44,362 bases of DNA from an uncultured Oscillospiraceae bacterium (GTDB taxonomy: Bacteria > Bacillota > Clostridia > Oscillospirales > Oscillospiraceae). The first letter of the stretch is position 1, and each line of letters opens with the position of its first letter. The stretch covers positions 1 to 44,362 of the forward strand of contig CAJTQP010000014.1 in assembly GCA_910578575.1 (NCBI GenBank), read 5' to 3'. A program made the translations under genes and the position numbers. Below, piece by piece: positions 23,568 to 31,092 of this stretch. Below the pieces are notes generated by a model. That model made no database searches. It saw only the letters and a list, made by a program, of their open reading frames with translations, and was not told the DNA's origin.

Positions 23568-25826
23568 TTACGTCTGCGCCAACAACTCCGACTGGCTGAT
23601 CCACATATTCAACAACGTCCCATTGGTATACGCCGGGAAGTCCAGCTTCCCGTAACTCCGCGCCGCCGCCGTCGGCCCATTGGTATCCGCCTGCTGGGTG
23701 GCAGACATGGTGTCCGAGATGGGTTGCCCCGCCAGGCGTCCGTTGGGGGTGGCTCCTGTCATGGCCCCATAGCCCACGTTGGACTGCACCATCTGAATGG
23801 CCGCGTCGCAGTAATGCCCCCGGTACATCTTCAATACCATGGTGCAATCTGCGAACCACTTCCACAAATCAGCGGCAATATCATCGGCAAAGTCGTCGTC
23901 GTTGCCATACTTGGGGGCGGCGATGAGCTTGGCCCGCAGGGCATCATAGCCCTCGAAATTCTTCATGCAGGCGTCGGCCACCTCCGCCAGGGTGGCGGCA
24001 TGGTCCTCAAAGACCACCTTTTTAATGGCCGCCACAGAGTCCACCAAGGTACCAAAGCCAACCATCTGCATGGTGGGCCCGATGTTCACCTTGGCCCCAC
24101 CGGCGGTGGCGTCCACAGCCTTTTCCAGGGCTCCCTCCAGCAGGATCGTGAAGGTGGGCAGGTTGAACTGCTCCGCCAGGAGCTTTTCACAGATCAACAG
24201 GTTGGCGTGGCACTCATCGATGGCATACTTCACCTGTCCCTTCACCGCCTCATAAAAGGCATCAAAGCTTTCAAAGGACTCCGGCGCACCGCTCTCGTAG
24301 GTGACCACCTCTCCGCAGAGGCTGCCATCCACCCCGGTGGCCTTTTTCCCGTTGGTGACGGCGGCAAACACGCAGCCCGCCACATTGATGATGCCGGAAT
24401 CGGTGTGGCCATATTGCAAGCCCTCCGCCCCCGGCTCCACACAGCCGATGGGGGAGCCGAACTTCAAGATGTCCTTGCGGGTATAGTTGGAATAGCCGTG
24501 GAGGCCCCCTGCCCGGTGCTCCAGCATGGAGTACAGGCTCTCGCAGTTGAAGAAGGAGGGGTGGCCCATACCCTCCGCCGCCAGCTCGCAGGCCTCATAG
24601 AGCAGGGCGTCCGGGGTCTTTTGGTGGAGCAGGATAGACACGGCGGGAGAGGTGGTCTTCACATAGCGCATGGCCCGCAGGCAGAGGTAGGACAGCTCGT
24701 TGGTGGCGTCCTTGCCGTTCTCGTCCAGGCCCCCCACATCCAGGTGGGGATAGCGGTAATAGCCGCCGAAGATGTAGGCCATCTGGGTGGACTGGAACCA
24801 CACGTTAGACGTGACCTTGATGTACAGCTCCTCAATGAGCTCCATGGCCTTCTCCGGGGTGAGGATGCCCTTTTCGATGTCCGCCTTGTAATAGGGGTAC
24901 ATGTACTGGTCAAAGCGGGACCAGGTGATGGAGGGTCCTGCCCCCTCCACAAAGAGGAAGAAGCAGACCGCCCAGGCGGTCTCGCAGGCGTCATAGAAGG
25001 AGGTGGCAGGGCCCCAGGGGACCCGTTTCATCATCTCCGCCATGTTCTCCAGCTCCTGTTTCCGCTGAGGGTCCTTCTCCTGCGCCGCCTTCCGGGCGCA
25101 GGCGGCGCTGAGCCGTTCCCCCCAATCCCGGATGGCCTCCAGGACTTCGAGGATACCGTTGTAGAAAATCCGCTTGTCGATGGAAGCGGGGTCATTGGGG
25201 TCCAGGGCCGCCAGGAGGGCCTTGGCCTCCTCATAATATTTCACAAAGCCGTGCTGGATCACTTCCGTCCAGGCGGGGATGAAGTGGGAGCCGTTGGCGC
25301 AGAGGTAGTTGGACACGTCGGACACTCCGCCAAACTGGGCCCGGTCCCACTCCTCCGGGGTGACATAGTGGCCCCACTGCACTGCCATGGTCTTGTCCTT
25401 CCAGTAGGGCAGCAGGTCCTCCTCCAACTCCTTGTAGTCCTCGTCGGTGATCTCAAAGGGGTCGTAGGTCCGGTCCCGGAGGTTGGGCAGGTCCTCGGCC
25501 AACCAGTGGGCGTGGAGCTCAATGGCGAAGTTGGCCCCCCGGATGCGCTTGGTGGGCCAGCCCACCAGCTGTTCGTAGTCATAGACATTGTCGCTGAGGC
25601 TGCGATAGACCTCTGCGGAGGCCTTATAGCGGCGCATGAGGTTGGGCATCCCCTCGGTCTCCCGATAGACCTTGGTGTAAGCCCTGGCACGGGTGATGTC
25701 CACATTGGGGCGGTTGCTGTGGAGCATCCCGTTGAGCTCCTGGATGCGCTTGGTGCTGCCGACCTTGGCGACGGTACCGGCGCGCAATTCATTGCCTAAG
25801 GCGGCGCCTGCGGTGGGTGTTGCCAT
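23568..25826 (-). CDS. Glycyl radical enzyme catalytic subunit lacking the glycyl radical domain
   Basis: This 752-residue protein matches the ten-stranded barrel of glycyl radical enzymes. The N-terminal RARAYTKVYRETEGMPNLM begins the domain. The active-site loop is GSPIGCVEPGAEG with Cys462 and Glu464, the Cys-x-Glu arrangement of the diol-dehydratase/choline-lyase branch; pyruvate formate-lyase has two adjacent Cys. The late motif GATPNGRLAGQPISD and TNGTLLNMWISQSELLAQT follow, and the frame ends with TAA there. In full-length relatives the linker and glycyl radical domain come next; here they are in the following gene. The ATG has AAAGGAG 9 nt upstream. It lies 45 bp after the MBL-fold gene. 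The substrate is unknown. Confidence 0.93.
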   Translation of the reverse strand: MATPTAGAALGNELRAGTVAKVGSTKRIQELNGMLHSNRPNVDITRARAYTKVYRETEGMPNLMRRYKASAEVYRSLSDNVYDYEQLVGWPTKRIRGANFAIELHAHWLAEDLPNLRDRTYDPFEITDEDYKELEEDLLPYWKDKTMAVQWGHYVTPEEWDRAQFGGVSDVSNYLCANGSHFIPAWTEVIQHGFVKYYEEAKALLAALDPNDPASIDKRIFYNGILEVLEAIRDWGERLSAACARKAAQEKDPQRKQELENMAEMMKRVPWGPATSFYDACETAWAVCFFLFVEGAGPSITWSRFDQYMYPYYKADIEKGILTPEKAMELIEELYIKVTSNVWFQSTQMAYIFGGYYRYPHLDVGGLDENGKDATNELSYLCLRAMRYVKTTSPAVSILLHQKTPDALLYEACELAAEGMGHPSFFNCESLYSMLEHRAGGLHGYSNYTRKDILKFGSPIGCVEPGAEGLQYGHTDSGIINVAGCVFAAVTNGKKATGVDGSLCGEVVTYESGAPESFESFDAFYEAVKGQVKYAIDECHANLLICEKLLAEQFNLPTFTILLEGALEKAVDATAGGAKVNIGPTMQMVGFGTLVDSVAAIKKVVFEDHAATLAEVADACMKNFEGYDALRAKLIAAPKYGNDDDFADDIAADLWKWFADCTMVLKMYRGHYCDAAIQMVQSNVGYGAMTGATPNGRLAGQPISDTMSATQQADTNGPTAAARSYGKLDFPAYTNGTLLNMWISQSELLAQT

Positions 25827-25871
25827 AGTGAAACACTCCTTTCAAAATCCTCTGGGCTTCGCCGGGGGAGA

Positions 25872-26651
25872 TCAATCGATCCAATCCTTGGCCGCCCAGG
25901 CCTGGAACTGGTCATAGTCGTGGCCGAAGATGAGGGTGGCGTTGTAGGCCTTCTCCATCTCCTTGATGCGCTTGAGGTTGGTGTAAAACTCCTCCGGAGT
26001 CTTGTTGATGGTGCCGCCGGGGGGCAGCTCCTTCTCATAGCTCTCCCTGGTGTAGACGGTATCGCTGGTGGTGATGAGGGTGCCGTTGTGCTTCGTTTTC
26101 AGGATGAGGCCAATGACGCCGGGGGTGTGGGCCTCCTGGATGAACAGCTCCAGGTCCTCGGCCAGCTTGGTGGTCTCGTTGATGGTCTTAAACTGAATGC
26201 CCTCCACGTCAAAGAGGGAGCGGATGTAGGCGCCACCGTTGCCGGTCATGACACTGAAATAGGCGTTTTTCAAATCCGCCTCGGACACCAGCACATTCTT
26301 GATGGCACGGGTCCCCTCGAACTGCTTCAAGCCACCGGCGTGGTCAAAGTGCAGGTGGGAGATGATGATCTGGTCGATGTCACTGGGGCTGAGGCCCTTC
26401 TGAGCCAGGGCCTGGGTGATGGTGACCATCTCCGCCACCGGATAGTCGTGGAGCATGGCGTCGGTATACTCCGTGGCAAAGGCCGGGCTGTTGCCGGTGT
26501 CGTAGAGGATGTTCCCCAGGGTGGGGTGCTGGATGAGGATGGCCACCGCCGGGGAGCGGACCATTTTCGTCTGGTCCGGAATGTCCACCAGGCGGAAGAG
26601 GGGGAACTCCATCCGGCCCAGGTAGAGGAAGCTGACTTTCATGTTGTCCAT
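25872..26651 (-). CDS. Metallo-beta-lactamase-fold hydrolase (AHL-lactonase-like)
   Basis: The 259-residue protein has the dinuclear zinc motif SHLHFDHAGG plus downstream ligands His in EAHTPGV, Asp in TTSDTVY and His in FGHDYDQF, the pattern of N-acyl-homoserine-lactonase-type hydrolases. The family opens lactones and related rings or esters; quorum quenching is only one option. Placed between psuG and the radical enzyme it may hydrolyse a ring or ester produced in this pathway, which is inference. ATG at 26651 has AAAGGAG 10 nt upstream; a GTG at 26660 is too close to it. Confidence 0.85.
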   Translation of the reverse strand: MDNMKVSFLYLGRMEFPLFRLVDIPDQTKMVRSPAVAILIQHPTLGNILYDTGNSPAFATEYTDAMLHDYPVAEMVTITQALAQKGLSPSDIDQIIISHLHFDHAGGLKQFEGTRAIKNVLVSEADLKNAYFSVMTGNGGAYIRSLFDVEGIQFKTINETTKLAEDLELFIQEAHTPGVIGLILKTKHNGTLITTSDTVYTRESYEKELPPGGTINKTPEEFYTNLKRIKEMEKAYNATLIFGHDYDQFQAWAAKDWID

Positions 26652-26696
26652 GGGCTTCACGCTCCTTTATCTATATTATGTAGGGTTTCCCACGCC

Positions 26697-27611
26697 TTAC
26701 AGCTTGCTATAGGCCACCGCCGTCTGGGCGGCCACCTTGGCGTTGTGAAACACCAGCTGGATGTTGGCGTCTAGGCTGTCGCCGCCGGTGATCTCCTTCA
26801 CCTTGGCCAGGAGGAAGGGGGTGGTCTCCTTGCCGTGGATGCCCTTCTCCTGGGCCTCCGCCACAGCCAGGTCGATGACGGCGTTGATGGCTGCGGCGTC
26901 CATGGAGGATTCCTCCGGGATGGGGTTGGTCACCAGCACGCCGCTTTTGAGCCCCAGCTCCTTCTGGACCCTCCAGAATCTCGCCAGCTCCTCCGGGCTG
27001 TCCACCCGGTAGTCCACCTTTAGCCCGGAGGTCCGGGTGTAGAAGGCGGGGAGCTCTTCCGTGCCGTAGCCCAGCACGGGGACCCCGTGGGTCTCCAAAT
27101 ACTCCAGGGTCAGTTGCAGGTCCAAAATGGCCTTGGCTCCGGCACAGACCACCATGACCCCGGTCTGGGCCAGCTCCTCCAGGTCCGCGGAGATATCCAT
27201 GGTGGTCTCCGCCCCCCGGTGGACGCCGCCGATGCCCCCGGTGGCGAAGATCGAAATCCCCGCCATGTGGGCGATCATCATGGTGGTGGTGACGGTGGTG
27301 GCGCCATCCGCCCCACGGGCCACCAGGGCTGCCAGGTCCCGGCGGGAGGCCTTGGTCACCGCCTGCCCCTGCTTGCCCAAATACTCGATCTCCTCCTTGG
27401 TGAGCCCCGCCTTCAGCCGTCCGTTCAAAATGGCGATGGTGGCGGGCACTGCCCCGTGGTCCCGGATGATCTGCTCCACCGCCAGGGCCGTCTCCACGTT
27501 CTGGGGATAGGGCATCCCGTGGGAGATGATGGTGGATTCCAGGGCCACCACCCCCTTCCCCTGGGCCAGGGCCTGGGCCACTTCGGGCTTGATGTCAAGA
27601 TACTGGTTCAT
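26697..27611 (-). CDS. psuG: Pseudouridine-5'-phosphate glycosidase
   Basis: The 304-residue enzyme breaks the C-C glycosidic bond of pseudouridine 5'-phosphate to uracil and ribose 5-phosphate. Close identity to the E. coli PsuG pattern is clear: VVALESTIISHGMPYPQN, VTKASRRDL, FATGGIGGVHRGAE, VVCAGAKAILDL (Lys that forms the Schiff base in this family) and KETTPFLLAKV. Length is as usual. AGGAGG lies 7 nt before the ATG, which overlaps the psuK stop by 4 bp. The gene is a confident family call, so this operon begins with pseudouridine salvage. Confidence 0.94.
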   Translation of the reverse strand: MNQYLDIKPEVAQALAQGKGVVALESTIISHGMPYPQNVETALAVEQIIRDHGAVPATIAILNGRLKAGLTKEEIEYLGKQGQAVTKASRRDLAALVARGADGATTVTTTMMIAHMAGISIFATGGIGGVHRGAETTMDISADLEELAQTGVMVVCAGAKAILDLQLTLEYLETHGVPVLGYGTEELPAFYTRTSGLKVDYRVDSPEELARFWRVQKELGLKSGVLVTNPIPEESSMDAAAINAVIDLAVAEAQEKGIHGKETTPFLLAKVKEITGGDSLDANIQLVFHNAKVAAQTAVAYSKL

Positions 27612-28555
27612 CCTGTTTCCTCCTGTTTTGGGAATCTCCGCGCCCTCACCGCCTGGGGCGACAGGGCGGGGTTGATGGTCTGCGCCCCTTCCACGGCAAT
27701 GGTGGCTGCCGCCAGGGCAAGCCGGGTGGTCTCGTTGAGGCTCTCCCCTCGCAGATAGGCCCAGGCCAGCCCTGCCATGAAGGCGTCCCCACCTCCGGTG
27801 GCGCTGCGGATCTTGGCGGGGAGGGCAGGCAAAAAGCAGCGCTGGGTCCCCTGGGCAGCATAGATCCCCTCCGTGCCCAGGGTGATGAACACCCGCTGAA
27901 GGCCGGTGTCCAGCAGGGTCTGGGCTGCCCGCTCCAAGCCCCTGCTGTCCGCCCCAATGGCCACCCCGGAGAGCAGCTCCGCCTCCAGGCGGTTGGGTTT
28001 GAGGGTGTGCAGCCGCCCCAGGTTCCCCAAGAGCTTCACCGCCTTCTTGGTGGACACCGGGTCGGCAAAGAGGGGGGCGGTGCAGTGTTGGGCCAGGTAG
28101 TCCAGGGAGGCCTTGGGCAGGTTGGTATCCACCACCACCAAGGCCGCCGCGTTCAGCAGGTCCAAGCGCTGGGCAAAATAGTCCGGGGTAAGCTGGTCAT
28201 AGAGGGCCATGTCAGACACCGCCAGGGCCATATCCCCCCTCTGGTCGCTGAGGAATACATAGGTAGAGGTCCGGCCCCCCGGCACCCGCAGGGCTGCGCT
28301 GAGGTCGATGCCCAAGACCCGGCAGGACCTCTCCAGCTCCTGGGCATAGGCATCCTCCCCCAGGGCGGTCAGCAGGCAGACAGGGGCTCCTAGCAGACGT
28401 AAATTGTGGGCAATGTTCCGCCCCACGCCCCCCAGGCTCACCGTCACGGTGCCAGGGTTGGAGTCCCGAAACGCCAGGGGGCCCTGGGACTGCCCGCCGA
28501 TATCTATGTTTGCGCCGCCGGCTACCACGACCATTCTCGTTGTGTTGCCGTTCAT
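27608..28555 (-). CDS. psuK: Pseudouridine kinase (PfkB family)
   Basis: The 315-residue PfkB sugar/nucleoside kinase is assigned to pseudouridine from its overlap with psuG. The first signature is SLGGVGRNIAHNLRLLGA, and the second is SATGGGDAFMAGLAWA, containing the catalytic Asp. The usual GAGD is GGGD here. It should phosphorylate pseudouridine at the 5' hydroxyl using ATP. The ATG has AGGAGG upstream and its own promoter, so it is the first gene of the operon. Another C-nucleoside or sugar substrate cannot be excluded. Confidence 0.85.
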   Translation of the reverse strand: MNGNTTRMVVVAGGANIDIGGQSQGPLAFRDSNPGTVTVSLGGVGRNIAHNLRLLGAPVCLLTALGEDAYAQELERSCRVLGIDLSAALRVPGGRTSTYVFLSDQRGDMALAVSDMALYDQLTPDYFAQRLDLLNAAALVVVDTNLPKASLDYLAQHCTAPLFADPVSTKKAVKLLGNLGRLHTLKPNRLEAELLSGVAIGADSRGLERAAQTLLDTGLQRVFITLGTEGIYAAQGTQRCFLPALPAKIRSATGGGDAFMAGLAWAYLRGESLNETTRLALAAATIAVEGAQTINPALSPQAVRARRFPKQEETG

Positions 28556-28589
28556 GAACTTCGCCTCCTGGTTTTGGTTTCCACGCTAT

Positions 28590-28617
28590 ATTTTACCATA
28601 CGTTCCAGCGCTGTCAA
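28590..28617 (-). promoter_or_regulatory. Promoter of the psuK operon
   Basis: On the minus strand TTGACA (28617-28612) and TAAAAT (28595-28590, preceded by TGG) are separated by 16 bp. It lies back to back with a plus-strand promoter, 11 bp apart. Confidence 0.65.
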
Positions 28618-28628
28618 CACAAAATAGA

Positions 28629-28657
28629 TTGCAACCCGCCCCCATTCATGGTACAAT
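28629..28657 (+). promoter_or_regulatory. Promoter of the GNAT gene
   Basis: TTGCAA (28629-28634) and TACAAT (28652-28657) are 17 bp apart. It diverges from the psuK promoter. Confidence 0.6.
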
Positions 28658-28689
28658 TTACAAAAAATACACATCCAGGAGGGATCCCC

Positions 28690-29211
28690 ATGATCCGCAA
28701 AGCCACCCCCGCCGATGTCCCCGCCATCGGTGAGACCTACACTCAACTTCTCACCCACGAACAGACCCACGGCAGCCACTCCAACTGGCAGTTGGGGGTC
28801 TACCCCACCCAGGCCTTTGCCGCCGAACATGTGGATGCTATGTACGTCCTGGAGGAAGCGGGCCGCGTGGCCGCCAGTATGCTCCTGAACCAGGAACAGG
28901 CGGCGGAGTACGCCACCATTCCCTGGCAATACCCCGCCGCGGACAAAGACGTGCTGGTGATCCACACCCTCTGCATCCCTCCGGCCCTGGCCGGGCGGGG
29001 CTATGGGCGGACCATGGTGGCCTTCGCCAAGGAGGAGGCCCGGAGACGGGGCTGCCAGGTCATGCGCATCGATACCTACGCCTACAATGAGCCCGCCAAG
29101 GCCCTGTATCAAAAACAGGGCTTCCGCATCGCCGGGTATGCCGATTGCCTCCACCACGGCTTGATCCAGGAGAAGTTGGTGTATTTGGAGTGCAATCTTT
29201 CCGGGGAATGA
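28690..29211 (+). CDS. GNAT-family N-acetyltransferase
   Basis: The 173-residue protein begins MIRKATPADVPAIGETY, a typical GNAT opening, and has the acetyl-CoA motif ALAGRGYGRTMVAFAKEEAR followed by YNEPAKALYQKQGF. The acceptor is unknown. The ATG at 28690 has AGGAGG 7 nt upstream; an earlier in-frame start is not supported. It diverges from psuK and is followed by a strong terminator, so it is a single-gene unit. Confidence 0.88.
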   Translation: MIRKATPADVPAIGETYTQLLTHEQTHGSHSNWQLGVYPTQAFAAEHVDAMYVLEEAGRVAASMLLNQEQAAEYATIPWQYPAADKDVLVIHTLCIPPALAGRGYGRTMVAFAKEEARRRGCQVMRIDTYAYNEPAKALYQKQGFRIAGYADCLHHGLIQEKLVYLECNLSGE

Positions 29212-29239
29212 CAGGCCCCGGTGGAACCCCTCCCTCGCC

Positions 29240-29282
29240 AAAAAGGGCCGTTGCAGAATAGCACTGCAACGGCCCCTTTTTT
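29240..29282. terminator. Bidirectional terminator
   Basis: GGGCCGTTGCAG and CTGCAACGGCCC form a perfect 12-bp stem with a 7-nt loop, flanked by A and T tracts on both sides. It serves the GNAT gene and the converging SpoIIQ-like gene. Confidence 0.92.
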
Positions 29283-29295
29283 ATGCTTCTCTGGT

Positions 29296-30066
29296 TTACT
29301 CCTGCTCCAAATAGTGCAGCGGGTCAATGGACACGCCGTACTCCACCAGCTCAAAGTGCAGGTGACTGGGGCTGGCACTCTCGGAGATGGCAGAGGTGCC
29401 CACGGTCCCCAACAGGTCCCCGGCCTCCACCTGGTCCCCGGCCTTGACGTTCACCGTCTCCGCCAGGTTGGAATAGACGCTCTCCATTCCCCGGCCGTGG
29501 TCCACCCGCACGGTGACGCCCATCATGTCGTCGGTGGTCACCTCCGTGACCTGCCCTCCGGCGCAGGCGCTCACAGGCGCCCCCAGCTCCGCGCCGATGT
29601 CCAGGCCGCTGTGGGTCCGCCAATCCCCCATGGTGGCGTCATAGGCGAACACCTCCAGGCTGAAGTCCCGCTCCACGTTGCCGTCCACCGGCCAGACGAA
29701 GGAGGAGGGGGTGGCCTCCGGCTCCTGGGCCGGGGTGCCCTGGGGTTTCTGGGGTGTGGCGGCAGGGGTGGTGTCCTTCTCCGCCGGTTTGGGGTCCGTC
29801 TTGGTCTGGGCGCTGTCCTGGTCCTTCCCCGCCGGGGCAGGGTCCGGGTCCGGGGGAGTCTGGGTGGACGCCTTGTCCTCCAGCTCCACCTGGCCGCTCA
29901 CCGAAGAGACAGCGTCCTGGCCGAAGCCTCCGGACTGCTGGAACAGTCCGCTGAAAAGATAATAGCCCGAAATTCCGATTGCGGCGACGCAGAGGAATAG
30001 GACTATGTAGAAGCCCTTCCCCTCCATGAAGTCGCCCAGCTTGTGCCGGTTTGGTTTTTGTTTCAT
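29296..30066 (-). CDS. SpoIIQ-like M23 peptidase-domain membrane protein
   Basis: The 256-residue protein has a short basic cytosolic start (MKQKPNRHKLGDFMEGK), one membrane segment (GFYIVLFLCVAAIGISGYYL), a Pro/Thr/Asp-rich linker and a C-terminal LytM/M23 domain. The metal ligands are intact: His and Asp in THSGLDIGAELG and the HLH of SHLHFELVEYG. Topology and length match SpoIIQ, the forespore protein that joins SpoIIIAH to form the feeding channel during engulfment; in clostridia it keeps its zinc site. A general cell-wall endopeptidase is the alternative. A forespore-type promoter candidate lies upstream. Confidence 0.75.
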   Translation of the reverse strand: MKQKPNRHKLGDFMEGKGFYIVLFLCVAAIGISGYYLFSGLFQQSGGFGQDAVSSVSGQVELEDKASTQTPPDPDPAPAGKDQDSAQTKTDPKPAEKDTTPAATPQKPQGTPAQEPEATPSSFVWPVDGNVERDFSLEVFAYDATMGDWRTHSGLDIGAELGAPVSACAGGQVTEVTTDDMMGVTVRVDHGRGMESVYSNLAETVNVKAGDQVEAGDLLGTVGTSAISESASPSHLHFELVEYGVSIDPLHYLEQE

Positions 30067-30100
30067 AGGAAACCTCCATACGCTGATAATCTGGTCGTGG

Positions 30101-30121
30101 AAGCTCCCGCTGTGGGAGCTT
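30101..30121 (-). other. Hairpin in the SpoIIQ-like 5' UTR
   Basis: AAGCTCCC and GGGAGCTT form a perfect 8-bp stem with a 5-nt loop about 35 bp upstream of the start codon. No U-tract; probable mRNA structure, role unknown. Confidence 0.4.
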
Positions 30122-30133
30122 ATCTCCAAAGCC

Positions 30134-30163
30134 TATTCTTGACCGCAGGATGGTTTCTTATGC
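30134..30163 (-). promoter_or_regulatory. Candidate forespore (SigF/SigG-type) promoter
   Basis: On the minus strand GCATA (30163-30159) lies 18 bp before AAGAATA (30140-30134). The first fits the forespore -35 pattern well and the second only partly. It would start transcription about 65 bp before the SpoIIQ-like gene. Confidence 0.35.
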
Positions 30164-30198
30164 ACACAATGTGAAATTTTCTCGTGGGTTTTCCGGCC

Positions 30199-31092
30199 TC
30201 AAACGCCGGTCAAATCAAAGGCGGGGATATACCCCGCCTGGGCAGCGTCCTCCTCCTGGATAAACCCCTCCAACCCCAGGTTTTCCATATACGCCTTGGC
30301 CGCCTGACACTCGCTGCGCCGCAGGGGCCGGTCCAAAGGCGGGAACGCCTCCGCTCGCCCCCAGGGGGTGTACTGGCTCATGAGGGAGAACAGGACCGTT
30401 TTGGGGGGAACGGTCTCCGCCACCCAATCCATCACCGCCTTGGCCTGGGGCAGGCGGCCGGGGAGCAGCAGGTGGCGCAAAATCACCCCACGGCGAAGGA
30501 TTCCATTTGCATCCAGCTGATAGGGCCCTGTCTGGCGCACCATCTCCCGGATAGCCGCCTGGGCCACTTGGGGATAGTCCGCCGCCCCGGCGTACCGCGC
30601 CGCTCCCTGGGTATCGGGATATTTATAGTCTGGCAGATAGATCTGCACCTTGCCCTCCAAAGCCCGCAAGGTCTCCACCCGGTCATAGCCCCCGCTGTTC
30701 CACACCACCGGAACCGGCAAGGGCTCCTCCAACGCCTCCGCCACCACATGGGCATAATGACTGGGGTTCACCAAATCAATGTTGTGGGCCCCGGCGTGGA
30801 TCAATTCCCAAAAGATCTCCCGCAACCGGGACAGTGTCACTTCTTTTCCAAAGTCCTCTTGGCTGATGGCCTGGTTTTGGCAGAACACACAGCCCAGGGC
30901 GCAGCCGGAGAAAAACACCGTCCCCGCCCCCTGGGTCCCGGACAGCGGCGGTTCCTCCCAGCGATGGAGTGCAGCGCGGGCCAGCACCGCCCCCTCCGGC
31001 ATCCTGCAACGGCCGGTCCTCCGGCGGCGGTCTCCTCCGCACTGCCGGGGGCAGAGGGTACAGTGGGCGGGGTCAAACTGCAACGGCTTCAT
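30199..31092 (-). CDS. PflX-like radical SAM protein
   Basis: The 297-residue protein resembles PflX-type radical SAM proteins (COG1313). The SAM cluster is in FFSGCALGCVFCQNQAIS. An N-terminal set of cysteines, CTLCPRQCGGDRR then GRC, may hold another cluster. It lacks the ferredoxin-like pairs of dedicated glycyl radical activases. Its substrate is unknown. The ATG overlaps the mutY stop by 4 bp, so it is translated with mutY. It is on a different operon from the split radical enzyme and is not its obvious activase. Confidence 0.8.
   Translation of the reverse strand: MKPLQFDPAHCTLCPRQCGGDRRRRTGRCRMPEGAVLARAALHRWEEPPLSGTQGAGTVFFSGCALGCVFCQNQAISQEDFGKEVTLSRLREIFWELIHAGAHNIDLVNPSHYAHVVAEALEEPLPVPVVWNSGGYDRVETLRALEGKVQIYLPDYKYPDTQGAARYAGAADYPQVAQAAIREMVRQTGPYQLDANGILRRGVILRHLLLPGRLPQAKAVMDWVAETVPPKTVLFSLMSQYTPWGRAEAFPPLDRPLRRSECQAAKAYMENLGLEGFIQEEDAAQAGYIPAFDLTGV

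Noticed and set aside
23149..25826. Frameshift or sequencing error breaking one radical enzyme gene
   Set aside because: The small gene has its own Shine-Dalgarno, an in-frame TGA 9 nt before its ATG and an extra N-terminal segment; the gap is 113 bp. A simple one-base error would not produce this.
28648..28689. Longer N terminus for the GNAT protein
   Set aside because: The upstream in-frame start overlaps the -10 box; AGGAGG supports the ATG at 28690.
30199..31092. Second radical SAM protein as activase of the radical enzyme
   Set aside because: It lacks the two ferredoxin-like motifs and lies in a different transcription unit with mutY, while a typical activase sits in the radical operon.
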